From positions 1-47,874 of the forward strand of contig JAJDDG010000045.1 of NCBI GenBank assembly GCA_029260435.1: a stretch of 47,874 nucleotides of DNA, given 5' to 3'. Of the stretch, positions 18,181 to 25,276 are shown in pieces. The stretch comes from Phycisphaerales bacterium (GTDB lineage Bacteria; Planctomycetota; Phycisphaerae; Phycisphaerales; UBA1924). Each line of letters starts with the position of its first letter. Within the stretch, counting starts at the first letter, position 1. The position numbers and the translations under genes are program-made. The notes under the pieces were generated by a model, which was not told where the DNA came from, ran no database searches, and saw only the letters and a program-made list of their open reading frames with translations.

Positions 18181-20424
18181 ATGAAAAGCCTCTGCCTGAG
18201 CCTGTGTGCGCTCACGATCGCGGCCGGTGCCGTTCAGATCGCCAGCGCTGGTCCCGATGTCACGTTCTGCCAGTTGTACGGCGTGAACCAGTATGGGCAG
18301 TTAGGGAATATCGCTGCCTTCGCGGGTGCGACCACGTCCTGGAATAAAGACGGAGACGAGCCGCTCCAGTGGCTCCAGGGGCCGGATCCTCGCCACCCGT
18401 TCATCGCACAAAATCTGTACATGCTCGAAAACGATCGCTTCCAGCACATCGGGCAGTCGTGGCTCAAGAACGGTTTTTTTGCGCTCGACAGCTCGCAGTG
18501 CACCACCTCGTGCAACGCCACCGGCGGGCAGAGCCTCGGGCTTGGATGCACGGACACATACAGCGCCAATCTCAATGCTGCCCAAGCGGGCAACACGGGC
18601 AACAGCGCGCGGTACGAGATCGATCCGTGGACCGGGCACTGGGACTACACGACCTCGATCATTTTCACTGGCGCAATCTTTGACAACGCGATCACGCGCC
18701 GTCTGCAGGTGCTCAACGCTGACCTCGGCGTTGCCGGTGCGAGTTACTACTATGAGTCCTACTACCTGCATCGCGACGACGACAACCACATGAACAGCGC
18801 CGCGTGGGTGAACGCCACAGTTTCCGGTTCGTCGAACAACTGGAACATCTCGACGCCATCCTCGGGTGTGCAGCCGAATATCGGGTGGGCGATCGATGCT
18901 TGGAGCGGCGCGACACAGACCGTGATCGCGCAGGAGGTTCCTGTCGTTGAGCATGTGTCTCCCGATGGACGCTGCGTCCTTGCCTCCAAAGCGATCAGCC
19001 TCGGCGGCGGGCAGTGGCGCTACGAATACGCCCTGCTCAATGTTGATATGGCGGCGCAGGTGTCGTCCTTCTCGCTCCCGATCCCGAACGGGGCGACAGT
19101 CTCCAACACCGGGATGCATGCGGTTCGCCACCACGACGAGCCGACCAACATCATGGGTGGCACGGTGATCGACAATGCCGCATGGACCTTCGCGACCCAC
19201 GACGACGCGATCAGCTGGTCTACGACGACCAACCCGCTGCGGTGGGGGACGATGAATAACTTCTGGTTCGAGTGTGATATCGCACCGAGCACCGCGGTAG
19301 CGGAACTCGGGCAGTTCATCGACAAGGGGGCGGATTACCTGAGCGGCGCGACCGTCGCCCCGGGTGGCCCGTTCGACGCCGAGATCCTCGACACTCCCAA
19401 ATCATTCCCCGCGGGTGATGTGACCGTGCAGGTCCAGACGACCAATGGTTCCGAGACTCCCGCGTCCGGCACGCTGGAGTACACGATCACCGGCCCCGGC
19501 GGTTCGAGTGGTTCGGCGGCGCTCATCAACCTGGGCGGCGGGCTCTGGGAGGCAACCGTGCCCGGGCTCGTCTGCGGGCAGTCGATCTCGTATCACGCGC
19601 AGTTCTCCGCTTTCAGCGGGAGCACCGTTTCCTTCCCCCACCGTGGTGCGGCCCTCGCGCACACCGCGCGCATCGGGGCGTACTCCGAAGTATTCGCAGA
19701 CACTTTCGCGGGTGACCTCGGGTGGACCACCGACTTCAACGGCACCGACACCGCGACGACCGGCATGTGGGAGCGGGCGGCGGCGATCCGTTTGGCTACC
19801 CAGCCCGACAAGGACAAGACCGGCGACAACCAGATTCTGGTCACGGGTCGTGCCAACGCCATTACAGATCCCCCCGGTGCCAACGACGTAGACGGCGGCG
19901 TGACAACGATCACGTCCCCTCCGTTCGACCTCTCGACTGCCGATGAGGCCCGTGTTGATTACTGGCGATGGTTCTCCAACTCGCGGTTCAGCAATCCTGC
20001 TGATGACGACTTCCGGGTGCAGGTGTCCAACGACGACGGCGCGAGCTGGACAGACGCCGAGGTGCTTCTCGGCAACGGTCCATTCCGGTACGGCGACTGG
20101 TTCGAGGGCGGCTTCGATATCGGGATCGCGCTGACCAGCCAGATGCGTGTCCGGTTCATGGCCGAGGACCTCGGCGCCGGCTCGGTCGTTGATGCGGCGA
20201 TCGATGATTTCCGCGTTACGTCCTACGCCTGCGCCAACCCGCCCGTGGGTTGTGACGGGGACGCCAACGGCGACAACACTGTCGATGTCAACGACATCTC
20301 CTACGTCCTGTTCCGCCTCGGCGGCTCGGGCACACCCGGCACTGTCGATGGTGACGCGAACCAAGACGGGATCGTCGATGTGAACGATATCTCCTACGTG
20401 CTTTTCCGCCTCGGGCCCTGCTGA
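18181..20424 (+). CDS. Secreted protein with two C-terminal dockerin-like calcium loops
   Basis: A 747-residue exported protein. ATG 18181 is chosen because GGAGAG lies upstream and a clear signal peptide follows (basic MKSL, hydrophobic core, cleavage near ASAG at residues 22-25). The first 350 residues are rich in Asn, Ser, Trp and Tyr and look like an extracellular beta domain. The middle (about 420-520) has an immunoglobulin-like character, and 530-680 resembles a jelly-roll domain (FDLSTADEARVDYWRWF). The C-terminus carries two nearly identical dockerin-type loops and stops at RLGPC. Such tails are common in Phycisphaerae secreted proteins. Function unknown; a surface or substrate-binding role is likely. 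Confidence 0.85.
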   Translation: MKSLCLSLCALTIAAGAVQIASAGPDVTFCQLYGVNQYGQLGNIAAFAGATTSWNKDGDEPLQWLQGPDPRHPFIAQNLYMLENDRFQHIGQSWLKNGFFALDSSQCTTSCNATGGQSLGLGCTDTYSANLNAAQAGNTGNSARYEIDPWTGHWDYTTSIIFTGAIFDNAITRRLQVLNADLGVAGASYYYESYYLHRDDDNHMNSAAWVNATVSGSSNNWNISTPSSGVQPNIGWAIDAWSGATQTVIAQEVPVVEHVSPDGRCVLASKAISLGGGQWRYEYALLNVDMAAQVSSFSLPIPNGATVSNTGMHAVRHHDEPTNIMGGTVIDNAAWTFATHDDAISWSTTTNPLRWGTMNNFWFECDIAPSTAVAELGQFIDKGADYLSGATVAPGGPFDAEILDTPKSFPAGDVTVQVQTTNGSETPASGTLEYTITGPGGSSGSAALINLGGGLWEATVPGLVCGQSISYHAQFSAFSGSTVSFPHRGAALAHTARIGAYSEVFADTFAGDLGWTTDFNGTDTATTGMWERAAAIRLATQPDKDKTGDNQILVTGRANAITDPPGANDVDGGVTTITSPPFDLSTADEARVDYWRWFSNSRFSNPADDDFRVQVSNDDGASWTDAEVLLGNGPFRYGDWFEGGFDIGIALTSQMRVRFMAEDLGAGSVVDAAIDDFRVTSYACANPPVGCDGDANGDNTVDVNDISYVLFRLGGSGTPGTVDGDANQDGIVDVNDISYVLFRLGPC
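20254..20415 (+). repeat. Two 23-codon dockerin-like EF-hand repeats within the coding sequence
   Basis: Repeat 1 is 20254-20322 and repeat 2 is 20347-20415. Each encodes DGDAN-x-D-x-x-VDVNDIS followed by YVLFRLG, with calcium-type Asp/Asn spacing (D-x-D-x-N-x-D-x-x-x-D). They are separated by 8 codons. The pattern matches type I dockerin F-hand duplications. Confidence 0.85.
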
Positions 20425-20496
20425 GCCGGTTCGGCGCACAACTCATCTGTGAGTGCACCACGACTCGGTGCCGCGAAACTGTGCGATCACGCACGC

Positions 20497-20874
20497 TTAT
20501 GCGGCGCCGAGTTTTTCATTGGATGTTGCTTGTTCGACCGCGGAGACGAGTTCATCGATCGAGAACGGACGGCTCAGGCACGCGTGCGCACCGCCACCGA
20601 GCATGCTCTCGACCGTCTGCTCTCGCAACCCGCATCCGATGATGATCATTGCTGCGTTCGGGGTGTGTTCCCGGAGCTGTTTGAGCAGCATCTCACCGCT
20701 CAATACCGCGACGTTCGGGTTCACAACGATGCAATCCGGGGTAAACGTGCGGGCCTGCTCCAGCGCATCCTCGCCATCGGCGGCGTCGGCGAAATCGTGC
20801 CCGCGCCCGCGCAGCCCGATGGACGCAAGAGTAGTGTCTCTATGACAATCGTTGATGTAGAGCACACGCGCCAC
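20497..20874 (-). CDS. Receiver-like protein without the phosphoacceptor aspartate
   Basis: A 125-residue single domain with the fold pattern of a CheY-type receiver (VLYINDCHRD..., GRGHDFADAADGEDALEQA, TPDCIVVNPN, IIIGCG, LSRPFSIDELVSAV). The residues needed for phosphorylation are changed: the acidic pair is Asn8-Asp9, the phosphoacceptor position is Asn52, the Thr/Ser position is Gly80, and the Lys before Pro is Arg102. It therefore should not be phosphorylated in the normal way and may bind a partner in a fixed state. The start is GTG 20874 with GGAG 6 bases upstream. The open frame continues upstream over the ferredoxin gene but is not coding there. It follows that ferredoxin gene by 94 bases on the same strand. 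Confidence 0.75.
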   Translation of the reverse strand: MARVLYINDCHRDTTLASIGLRGRGHDFADAADGEDALEQARTFTPDCIVVNPNVAVLSGEMLLKQLREHTPNAAMIIIGCGLREQTVESMLGGGAHACLSRPFSIDELVSAVEQATSNEKLGAA

Positions 20875-20968
20875 TGGCAACTCCGCACGAGCCGGGGATC
20901 GGCTGCTGCGGTTGGTATCGGGCGGATCGGCACTCGACTTGTCTGCCCGGGCAATCCCGGATGCTGCC

Positions 20969-21232
20969 CTACTGGTTCTCGTAGTAGTCGATGTTGATCT
21001 GGGTGTATTTTTCCCACTCGGACGGGAGATCCTCTTCGGGGAAGATCGCCTTGACCGGGCATTCATCCACGCAGAGCCCACAATCGATGCAAGTGTCCGG
21101 CTCGATATAGAGCATCTCGGCGGTCTCAAAATCCTCGTCGTCTTTGGTCGGGTGGATGCAATCCACCGGGCAGACGTCCACACAGGCCGTATCCTTCGTG
21201 GCCACACATGGCTCGGCAATAATGTGCGTCAT
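20969..21232 (-). CDS. Seven-iron-type ferredoxin
   Basis: An 87-residue electron carrier. The cysteines at 9, 17, 21, 25 and 48, 51, 54, 58 give C-x7-C-x3-CP in the first half and C-x2-C-x2-C-x3-CP in the second. In the known seven-iron ferredoxins this pattern holds one [3Fe-4S] cluster (Cys9, 17 and 58) and one [4Fe-4S] cluster (Cys21, 48, 51 and 54). The tail (PSEWEKYTQINIDYYENQ) matches the usual C-terminal extension. Start ATG 21232 is preceded by a GAGAGG stretch. The partner enzymes are not in the window. It is divergent from the YjbQ-like gene. Confidence 0.93.
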   Translation of the reverse strand: MTHIIAEPCVATKDTACVDVCPVDCIHPTKDDEDFETAEMLYIEPDTCIDCGLCVDECPVKAIFPEEDLPSEWEKYTQINIDYYENQ

Positions 21233-21351
21233 CGATTCCCTCTCGCGTCTATTACCTTGTTCCGCGCGCTCCCCGATGGGACCGCAACGGCACAAGCATA
21301 CCGCAAAACGGGCGAAGATCTCCATGCGAATGTGCCCGGGTGATTTCGCCT

Positions 21352-21380
21352 GATTGTGGATTATTACGACCCCCACAATC
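21352..21380. promoter_or_regulatory. Perfect 8-bp inverted repeat in a divergent intergenic region
   Basis: GATTGTGG (21352-21359) and CCACAATC (21373-21380) are exact reverse complements separated by 13 bases. The repeat sits 79 bases before the YjbQ-like start and 120 bases from the ferredoxin start. The arm spacing of about two helical turns between centres fits an operator for a dimeric regulator. It could also be a transcript hairpin. Confidence 0.4.
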
Positions 21381-21458
21381 CGGGGCTCTCGCTCCCCGTC
21401 CGCTGCCCCAAAGCTTGCTTGCTGATCCCCGGGAACGCCGCGCGGATACCCTCTGCCA

Positions 21459-21863
21459 ATGGTCCGCACGCTTCAGATCCAGACCGGTCATCAGGGGATG
21501 CACGAGATCACGCCCCTCGTGGGCGAGGCCGTCCACGGTGCGCGAGTCCGCGAGGGGCTCTGCACGCTCTTTGTTCAGCACACCTCGGCATCACTCACGA
21601 TCCAGGAGAATGCCGACCCCTCGGCGAGGCATGATCTGGAGGGGTGGCTCAACAGACTCGTAGACCCGAGCGACCCCCGCTTCACCCACACCGCGGAGGG
21701 CCCCGACGACATGCCCTCACACATCAAAGCGGCGTTGACGAGCACCTCGCTCTCGATCCCGATCGTCGATGGTCGCCTCGCGCTGGGCACCTGGCAGGGG
21801 ATCTATCTGTGGGAACACCGCACTTCACCCCACACACGACGTGTAGTCGTGCATGTCGGATAG
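21459..21863 (+). CDS. YjbQ / UPF0047 family protein
   Basis: A 134-residue protein matching the small UPF0047 family from end to end: FVQHTSASLTIQENADPS, HTAEGPDDMPSHIK, and the C-terminal LGTWQGIYLWEHR followed by a beta strand RRVVVHV. The conserved His, Asn and Asp residues form the putative metal or phosphate site. Members have been reported to complement thiamin phosphate synthase loss weakly, but the physiological role is unsettled. It is convergent with the redoxin gene (3 bases apart). The start ATG lacks a strong Shine-Dalgarno sequence, but the conserved region begins within ten residues. Confidence 0.93.
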   Translation: MVRTLQIQTGHQGMHEITPLVGEAVHGARVREGLCTLFVQHTSASLTIQENADPSARHDLEGWLNRLVDPSDPRFTHTAEGPDDMPSHIKAALTSTSLSIPIVDGRLALGTWQGIYLWEHRTSPHTRRVVVHVG

Positions 21864-21866
21864 AAG

Positions 21867-22445
21867 CTACGCGTATGCTGGCTCGTTTCCTTTTTTCCAT
21901 TTGATGTTGCACCCGATGGACGGCTTCTGCTCGATCGATATCGCACGACCGGCGAGCACGTCGTCCAGCGCCGCACGCATGTCCTCGCCCGTTACCGGGA
22001 TTCCTGAGTCGGGGCGCGAGTCGTCGAGCTGTCCGCGATAGACGAGTTTTCGATCGGCATCGAACAGGAAAAAATCTGGAGTGCATGCCGCGCCGTACGC
22101 CTTGGCGATCTCCTGCGTTTCGTCGTAGAGGTACGGGAAGGTGTACCCGGCGGTTTTTTTTTCGTCACGCATTTTTTCCGGCGCGTCGTCCGGGTAGTTG
22201 TCCACGTCGTTCGAGTTGATCGCAACGAACGCGACCCCCTTTGGCGCATACTCGCGCGCGAGCGTCGCGAGTTGTTCGCGGATGTGGATCACGAAGGGGC
22301 AGTGGTTGCAGATAAACATGACGAGCAATGCTTGCGCGTCGCCCAGATCGTGGAGCGATACAAGCGACCCACCCGGTTCGGGCAGGGTGAATTGCGGAGC
22401 GTGTTGTCCGAGTTCCATCATCATGGTCGAGGGTGTACGAGCCAT
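21867..22445 (-). CDS. Thioredoxin-fold redoxin with CNHC active site
   Basis: A 192-residue AhpC/TSA-type redoxin without a signal peptide. The redox motif is Cys46-Asn-His-Cys49-Pro in FICNHCPFV, followed by the long helix IREQLATLAREY. The cis-proline region is GAACTPDFFLFD. This CNHCPFV subgroup of thioredoxin-like proteins is widespread and usually annotated only as thioredoxin family. The C-terminus (SIGCNIKWKKGNEP) carries another cysteine typical of the subgroup. ATG 22445 has AGGAG 7 bases upstream. A run of nine T at about 22154 encodes a Lys-Lys pair and could be slippage-prone. Confidence 0.92.
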   Translation of the reverse strand: MARTPSTMMMELGQHAPQFTLPEPGGSLVSLHDLGDAQALLVMFICNHCPFVIHIREQLATLAREYAPKGVAFVAINSNDVDNYPDDAPEKMRDEKKTAGYTFPYLYDETQEIAKAYGAACTPDFFLFDADRKLVYRGQLDDSRPDSGIPVTGEDMRAALDDVLAGRAISIEQKPSIGCNIKWKKGNEPAYA

Positions 22446-22613
22446 CGTGTCTCTCCTGACATGGGGGCCACCGGTGGTGTCATCGCAACCGATGAACTAA
22501 AAAAATTCGATGTAGTGCGATGCACGCGCGAGCTACGTCCGGTATCGTATCCGGCGAGCCAAGGAACGGCTCGTACAACCGATCACCCGATGCACGTGGC
22601 AAGGAGATGGCCC

Positions 22614-22877
22614 ATGCAGACCGAAGGCTTTTTGCACCATGATCGAAACGTGCCGGAAACACCGGCACAGCAGGACCGCGCCCGGATCAAAGAAACGATC
22701 CTCCGCGAACTCCCACACGCTGATCGCTTGCTGCTCGTGCTCTGGCACGCCGAGGAGATGTCGCCTGAAGAAATCAGCGTGGTGCTCTCTACACCAGAGT
22801 GCGAGGTGGTCGCGACGCACGAGCGCATTATCTCGCAACTCAACGCGGCGCTTGCGCCTGCTCGCGCGTCCGCCTAG
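22614..22877 (+). CDS. Small sigma-70 region-4-like protein
   Basis: An 87-residue protein with AGGAG 7 bases before ATG 22614. The body (KETILRELPHADRLLLVLWHAEEMSPEEISVVLSTPE) resembles sigma factor region 4: a helix-turn-helix following the L-P-x-x-x-R-x-x-x-x-L segment and the turn M-S-x-x-E-I-S-x-x-L. Region 2 is absent, so it cannot act as a full sigma factor. It may be a DNA-binding regulator, an RNA-polymerase-binding modulator or the remnant of a sigma factor. The recognition helix ends in a short ALAPARASA tail. Its stop overlaps the convergent Dabb gene by 4 bases. Confidence 0.68.
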   Translation: MQTEGFLHHDRNVPETPAQQDRARIKETILRELPHADRLLLVLWHAEEMSPEEISVVLSTPECEVVATHERIISQLNAALAPARASA

Positions 22878-23275
22878 GGCGACGGGTCGAATATGTCGTA
22901 GATACGCAACCACTGCATGCGCGGCTTCCACGTCTCGACCAGTCCCACATGATTCGGGTGCGCGAGATACGCCTCGTAATCTGCGACCGAGTCGAAGCCG
23001 ACGAAGAGCCCGACGTCATAGTCCTTGATGACGGTGCCCCGCCCTATCTCGACGTGCTGCCCGGCGTAGTACGAGACCACCTCAGGGATCGATCCGAGCA
23101 GCGCATCCGAATCGGCGATGAGGGCTTTGGAATCCGCCGGATCCGTCAGTTTGATGAAGACGACGTGGTTCACCGCTGCGGGGCGCGGGGGCGTTTGGGG
23201 TGCTGTGGCGCACCCACACACGACCACCCCTGCGATGAAACAGGCTCCGAACGTCCAGGATCGTCGATTATTCAT
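22874..23275 (-). CDS. Lipoprotein with Dabb (stress-responsive A/B barrel) domain
   Basis: A 133-residue protein. Residues 1-22 form a lipoprotein-like signal (basic start, hydrophobic core GACFIAGVVV, Cys22 as likely lipidated residue in VCGC). The rest (VNHVVFIKLTDPADSKALIADSDALLGSIPEV, cited by its start) is the Dabb pattern: a ferredoxin-like dimeric barrel with H-V-V-F near its start and DYDVGLFVGFDSVADYEAYL, then HP. Dabb proteins are small, often of unknown substrate; some are cyclases or stress-induced. An extracytoplasmic, lipid-anchored Dabb protein is typical of planctomycetes. It lies 20 bases after the HD-GYP stop on the same strand. Confidence 0.85.
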   Translation of the reverse strand: MNNRRSWTFGACFIAGVVVCGCATAPQTPPRPAAVNHVVFIKLTDPADSKALIADSDALLGSIPEVVSYYAGQHVEIGRGTVIKDYDVGLFVGFDSVADYEAYLAHPNHVGLVETWKPRMQWLRIYDIFDPSP

Positions 23276-23295
23276 CCGGAAAGCGTAGCCGATCG

Positions 23296-24489
23296 CTACG
23301 CCGCCGCGGCCCCGGGTTCGAACTCCCCGTCGTAGAGGTAAGGCGTGACATCCACGCCGTCCGCCTGCCCGATGCTCGTGTCGCGGCACATCCGCAGATC
23401 CAGCGAGCGGATCTCGGCGCGGGATCCTTCCTCGCCGATCGGCGGCTCGATGATTTTCACCGACGGCTTGCACGGCGCCTCGGGGTGGTTCTCGACCACC
23501 ACCGCGTCCGAGCCGTCGTTGAGCTTCACCATCGAACCGATCATGAACGGCGGCACGAGGCGCACTAACGCCTCCACGATCACCGGGTCGAACCACCCCG
23601 CGAACCGCGAACCCTTGATCTCCTGGAGCGCGATGATTGTGGGGCACGCCTCCTCGTCGGCGCGCAGCAGGTGATCGAACACATCGACTACGGCGATGAT
23701 CCTGGAAAAAACGTGGATCTTCTGCCCCCATTGCGGCGTGCTCCCTCCGTTGGATGAGTCCACGATCGGGAACCCTTTCCCGTCGAACCGCTGGTGGTGG
23801 TGCAGCACGACGTTCGCCGCGATCGGCGAAACGTGCTCGTGTACTTCCTTGTACCCGGCCCTGGTGTGCAGTCGGTACTCGTCCCACTCGGACTCGTCCT
23901 TGATGATGCTGCACGTGCGCAGATTGTCCGGCATGTTGAGCTTGCCGATGTCGTGCAGCAGCGCGCCGAGCCCTAGCATTGCGGTGTTCTCTGCGATGTC
24001 CGCGGGGAGCGCGCGGCGCTGGTCGCGGAGGTATCCCGTGAGGTGCGCCCCGATCAGGAGCGAGAGATAGCTGACGTTTGCCATGTGCCCCGTGAGGCGC
24101 GGGCCGCACATCTGGAGCTGGCTGGTCAGCACCGCGTGGTCCGGGTTCTCGACGATCCCGGAGAGCATCACATGCACCGCTTTGCGGTACGCCTGCACGT
24201 TCAGCTTTACGTTCACGCGTTTTTCGAGTTCGTCGATCGAATTGTTGAGCGCGCGGTACAACTCCATGTGCCCCCTCGCGATGCGCGGATCGACAGTATC
24301 GCCGACCTCTTCGAGCCCCGGGAAGCTAAGCCAGACGTGCGTAACGCCGTGCTGCTCGAGACGCCCGAGCATGCGGGTGTCGAGCTCCAACCCCTCACGC
24401 AACAGCAAAAGATCATCGTTAAGCGGATCCAGCACCGGCTGGGCGAGGGTATTGCCGGAACGCACACTCTCGATCGGGACGAGCAGCAC
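23296..24489 (-). CDS. HD-GYP domain protein (putative cyclic-di-GMP phosphodiesterase)
   Basis: A 397-residue protein. The HD-GYP core spans about residues 120-310: HDIGK (179-183), then HTRAGYKEVHEH with metal-type histidines, and HHHQRFDGKGFP (230-241). The usual HHE...GYP is changed to HHQ...GFP, so activity is likely but unproven. The family opens cyclic-di-GMP to linear products. An N-terminal region (1-65) and a C-terminal beta region (MIGSMVKLNDGSDAVVVENH) flank the core, as in typical HD-GYP proteins with a PilZ-like or SH3-like tail. No receiver or membrane helix is present. GTG 24489 is chosen because GGAG lies 8 bases upstream and no other in-frame start is near. Confidence 0.88.
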   Translation of the reverse strand: MLLVPIESVRSGNTLAQPVLDPLNDDLLLLREGLELDTRMLGRLEQHGVTHVWLSFPGLEEVGDTVDPRIARGHMELYRALNNSIDELEKRVNVKLNVQAYRKAVHVMLSGIVENPDHAVLTSQLQMCGPRLTGHMANVSYLSLLIGAHLTGYLRDQRRALPADIAENTAMLGLGALLHDIGKLNMPDNLRTCSIIKDESEWDEYRLHTRAGYKEVHEHVSPIAANVVLHHHQRFDGKGFPIVDSSNGGSTPQWGQKIHVFSRIIAVVDVFDHLLRADEEACPTIIALQEIKGSRFAGWFDPVIVEALVRLVPPFMIGSMVKLNDGSDAVVVENHPEAPCKPSVKIIEPPIGEEGSRAEIRSLDLRMCRDTSIGQADGVDVTPYLYDGEFEPGAAAA

Positions 24490-24497
24490 AGTCTGAT

Positions 24498-24501
24498 CTC
24501 C
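24498..24501 (-). promoter_or_regulatory. Ribosome binding site deciding the HD-GYP GTG start
   Basis: GGAG on the minus strand, 8 bases before GTG 24489. No ATG occurs in frame for about 190 bases upstream, so this site fixes the start. Confidence 0.6.
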
Positions 24502-24727
24502 ATAAGGCGGATGCCCTGATTTGGTCTTCCGTTCATCCCATCGGCCTTCACCCGAGAGTGCATCACTCCCCCGCTGTCCGATCGCGGCTGAGCAAACACC
24601 GCGTCCCCCCTCCAGCCGAGCAGGCGGTATAACCCGAATAATCCCACCTCGACTGCCCCGCAGGCACCCGAAAGAAAACCCGAGGCGGGAGACACATCCC
24701 CCCGAACGGCCACATACGGACAGAACG

Positions 24728-25276
24728 ATGCACGAAGACGCCCAGGACATCGCGCTCGCCCTCGACGGGGACCACCACGCTTTCACCCGCCTGTACGACA
24801 GGCACGCGCCGGTCGTCCTCTCGATCTGCCGGAAGCGGGCGCCGCAGGATGCCGCCGATGCTGCCCAAGAAGCGTTCGTCCGGGCCTTCCGCAAGCTACA
24901 CGAGCTGGACGCGCCGGACAAGTTCCGCCCGTGGGTCTTCGCCATCGCCCGGCTTGTGTGCCGGGAACACGCACGCAGCGCCGCCCGAAGGAACAAGCAC
25001 GAGGAACACGCCATGCACCTCGCCAGACAAACCGCCCCCTCTCCGCCCAACCCGGCGTCAACCGCCGAGCACACGGACCAACTCGATCGACTCTCGGGCG
25101 CGATCGACCGGCTCGAAGACGACGAACGCCTCGCCGTCCACCTCCACTACCTCGATAAAGACCCCGTCCGCGCCGCGGCCCAGTCCCTCGGGCTCTCACG
25201 ATCCGGGTACTACAAGCTCCTCGCCCGGGCACGCACTCACCTCGAATCTCTCATGCGGGAGACCAGAACAGCATGA
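24728..25276 (+). CDS. ECF-family RNA polymerase sigma factor
   Basis: A 182-residue sigma-70 family protein with region 2 (about 18-85: AFTRLYDRHAPVVLSICRK, DAAQEAFVRAF, FRPWVFAIARLVCRE) and region 4 (about 130-175: RLEDDERLAVHLHYLD, AAQSLGLSRSGYYKLLARARTHL). It directs RNA polymerase to a specific promoter set. Its TGA overlaps the ATG of the next gene by 4 bases. That gene encodes a membrane protein with a soluble N-terminus, the usual arrangement of an ECF sigma factor and its membrane anti-sigma partner. Helix-loop residues in region 4 (SRSGYYKLL) are of the type seen in planctomycete ECF groups. The start has only a weak purine stretch (CGGACAG) upstream. Confidence 0.92.
   Translation: MHEDAQDIALALDGDHHAFTRLYDRHAPVVLSICRKRAPQDAADAAQEAFVRAFRKLHELDAPDKFRPWVFAIARLVCREHARSAARRNKHEEHAMHLARQTAPSPPNPASTAEHTDQLDRLSGAIDRLEDDERLAVHLHYLDKDPVRAAAQSLGLSRSGYYKLLARARTHLESLMRETRTA

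Noticed and set aside
24521..24727. Possible upstream extension of the ECF sigma gene
   Set aside because: The extra residues are Pro/Arg-rich and unrelated to region 2; ATG 24728 gives the normal family length.
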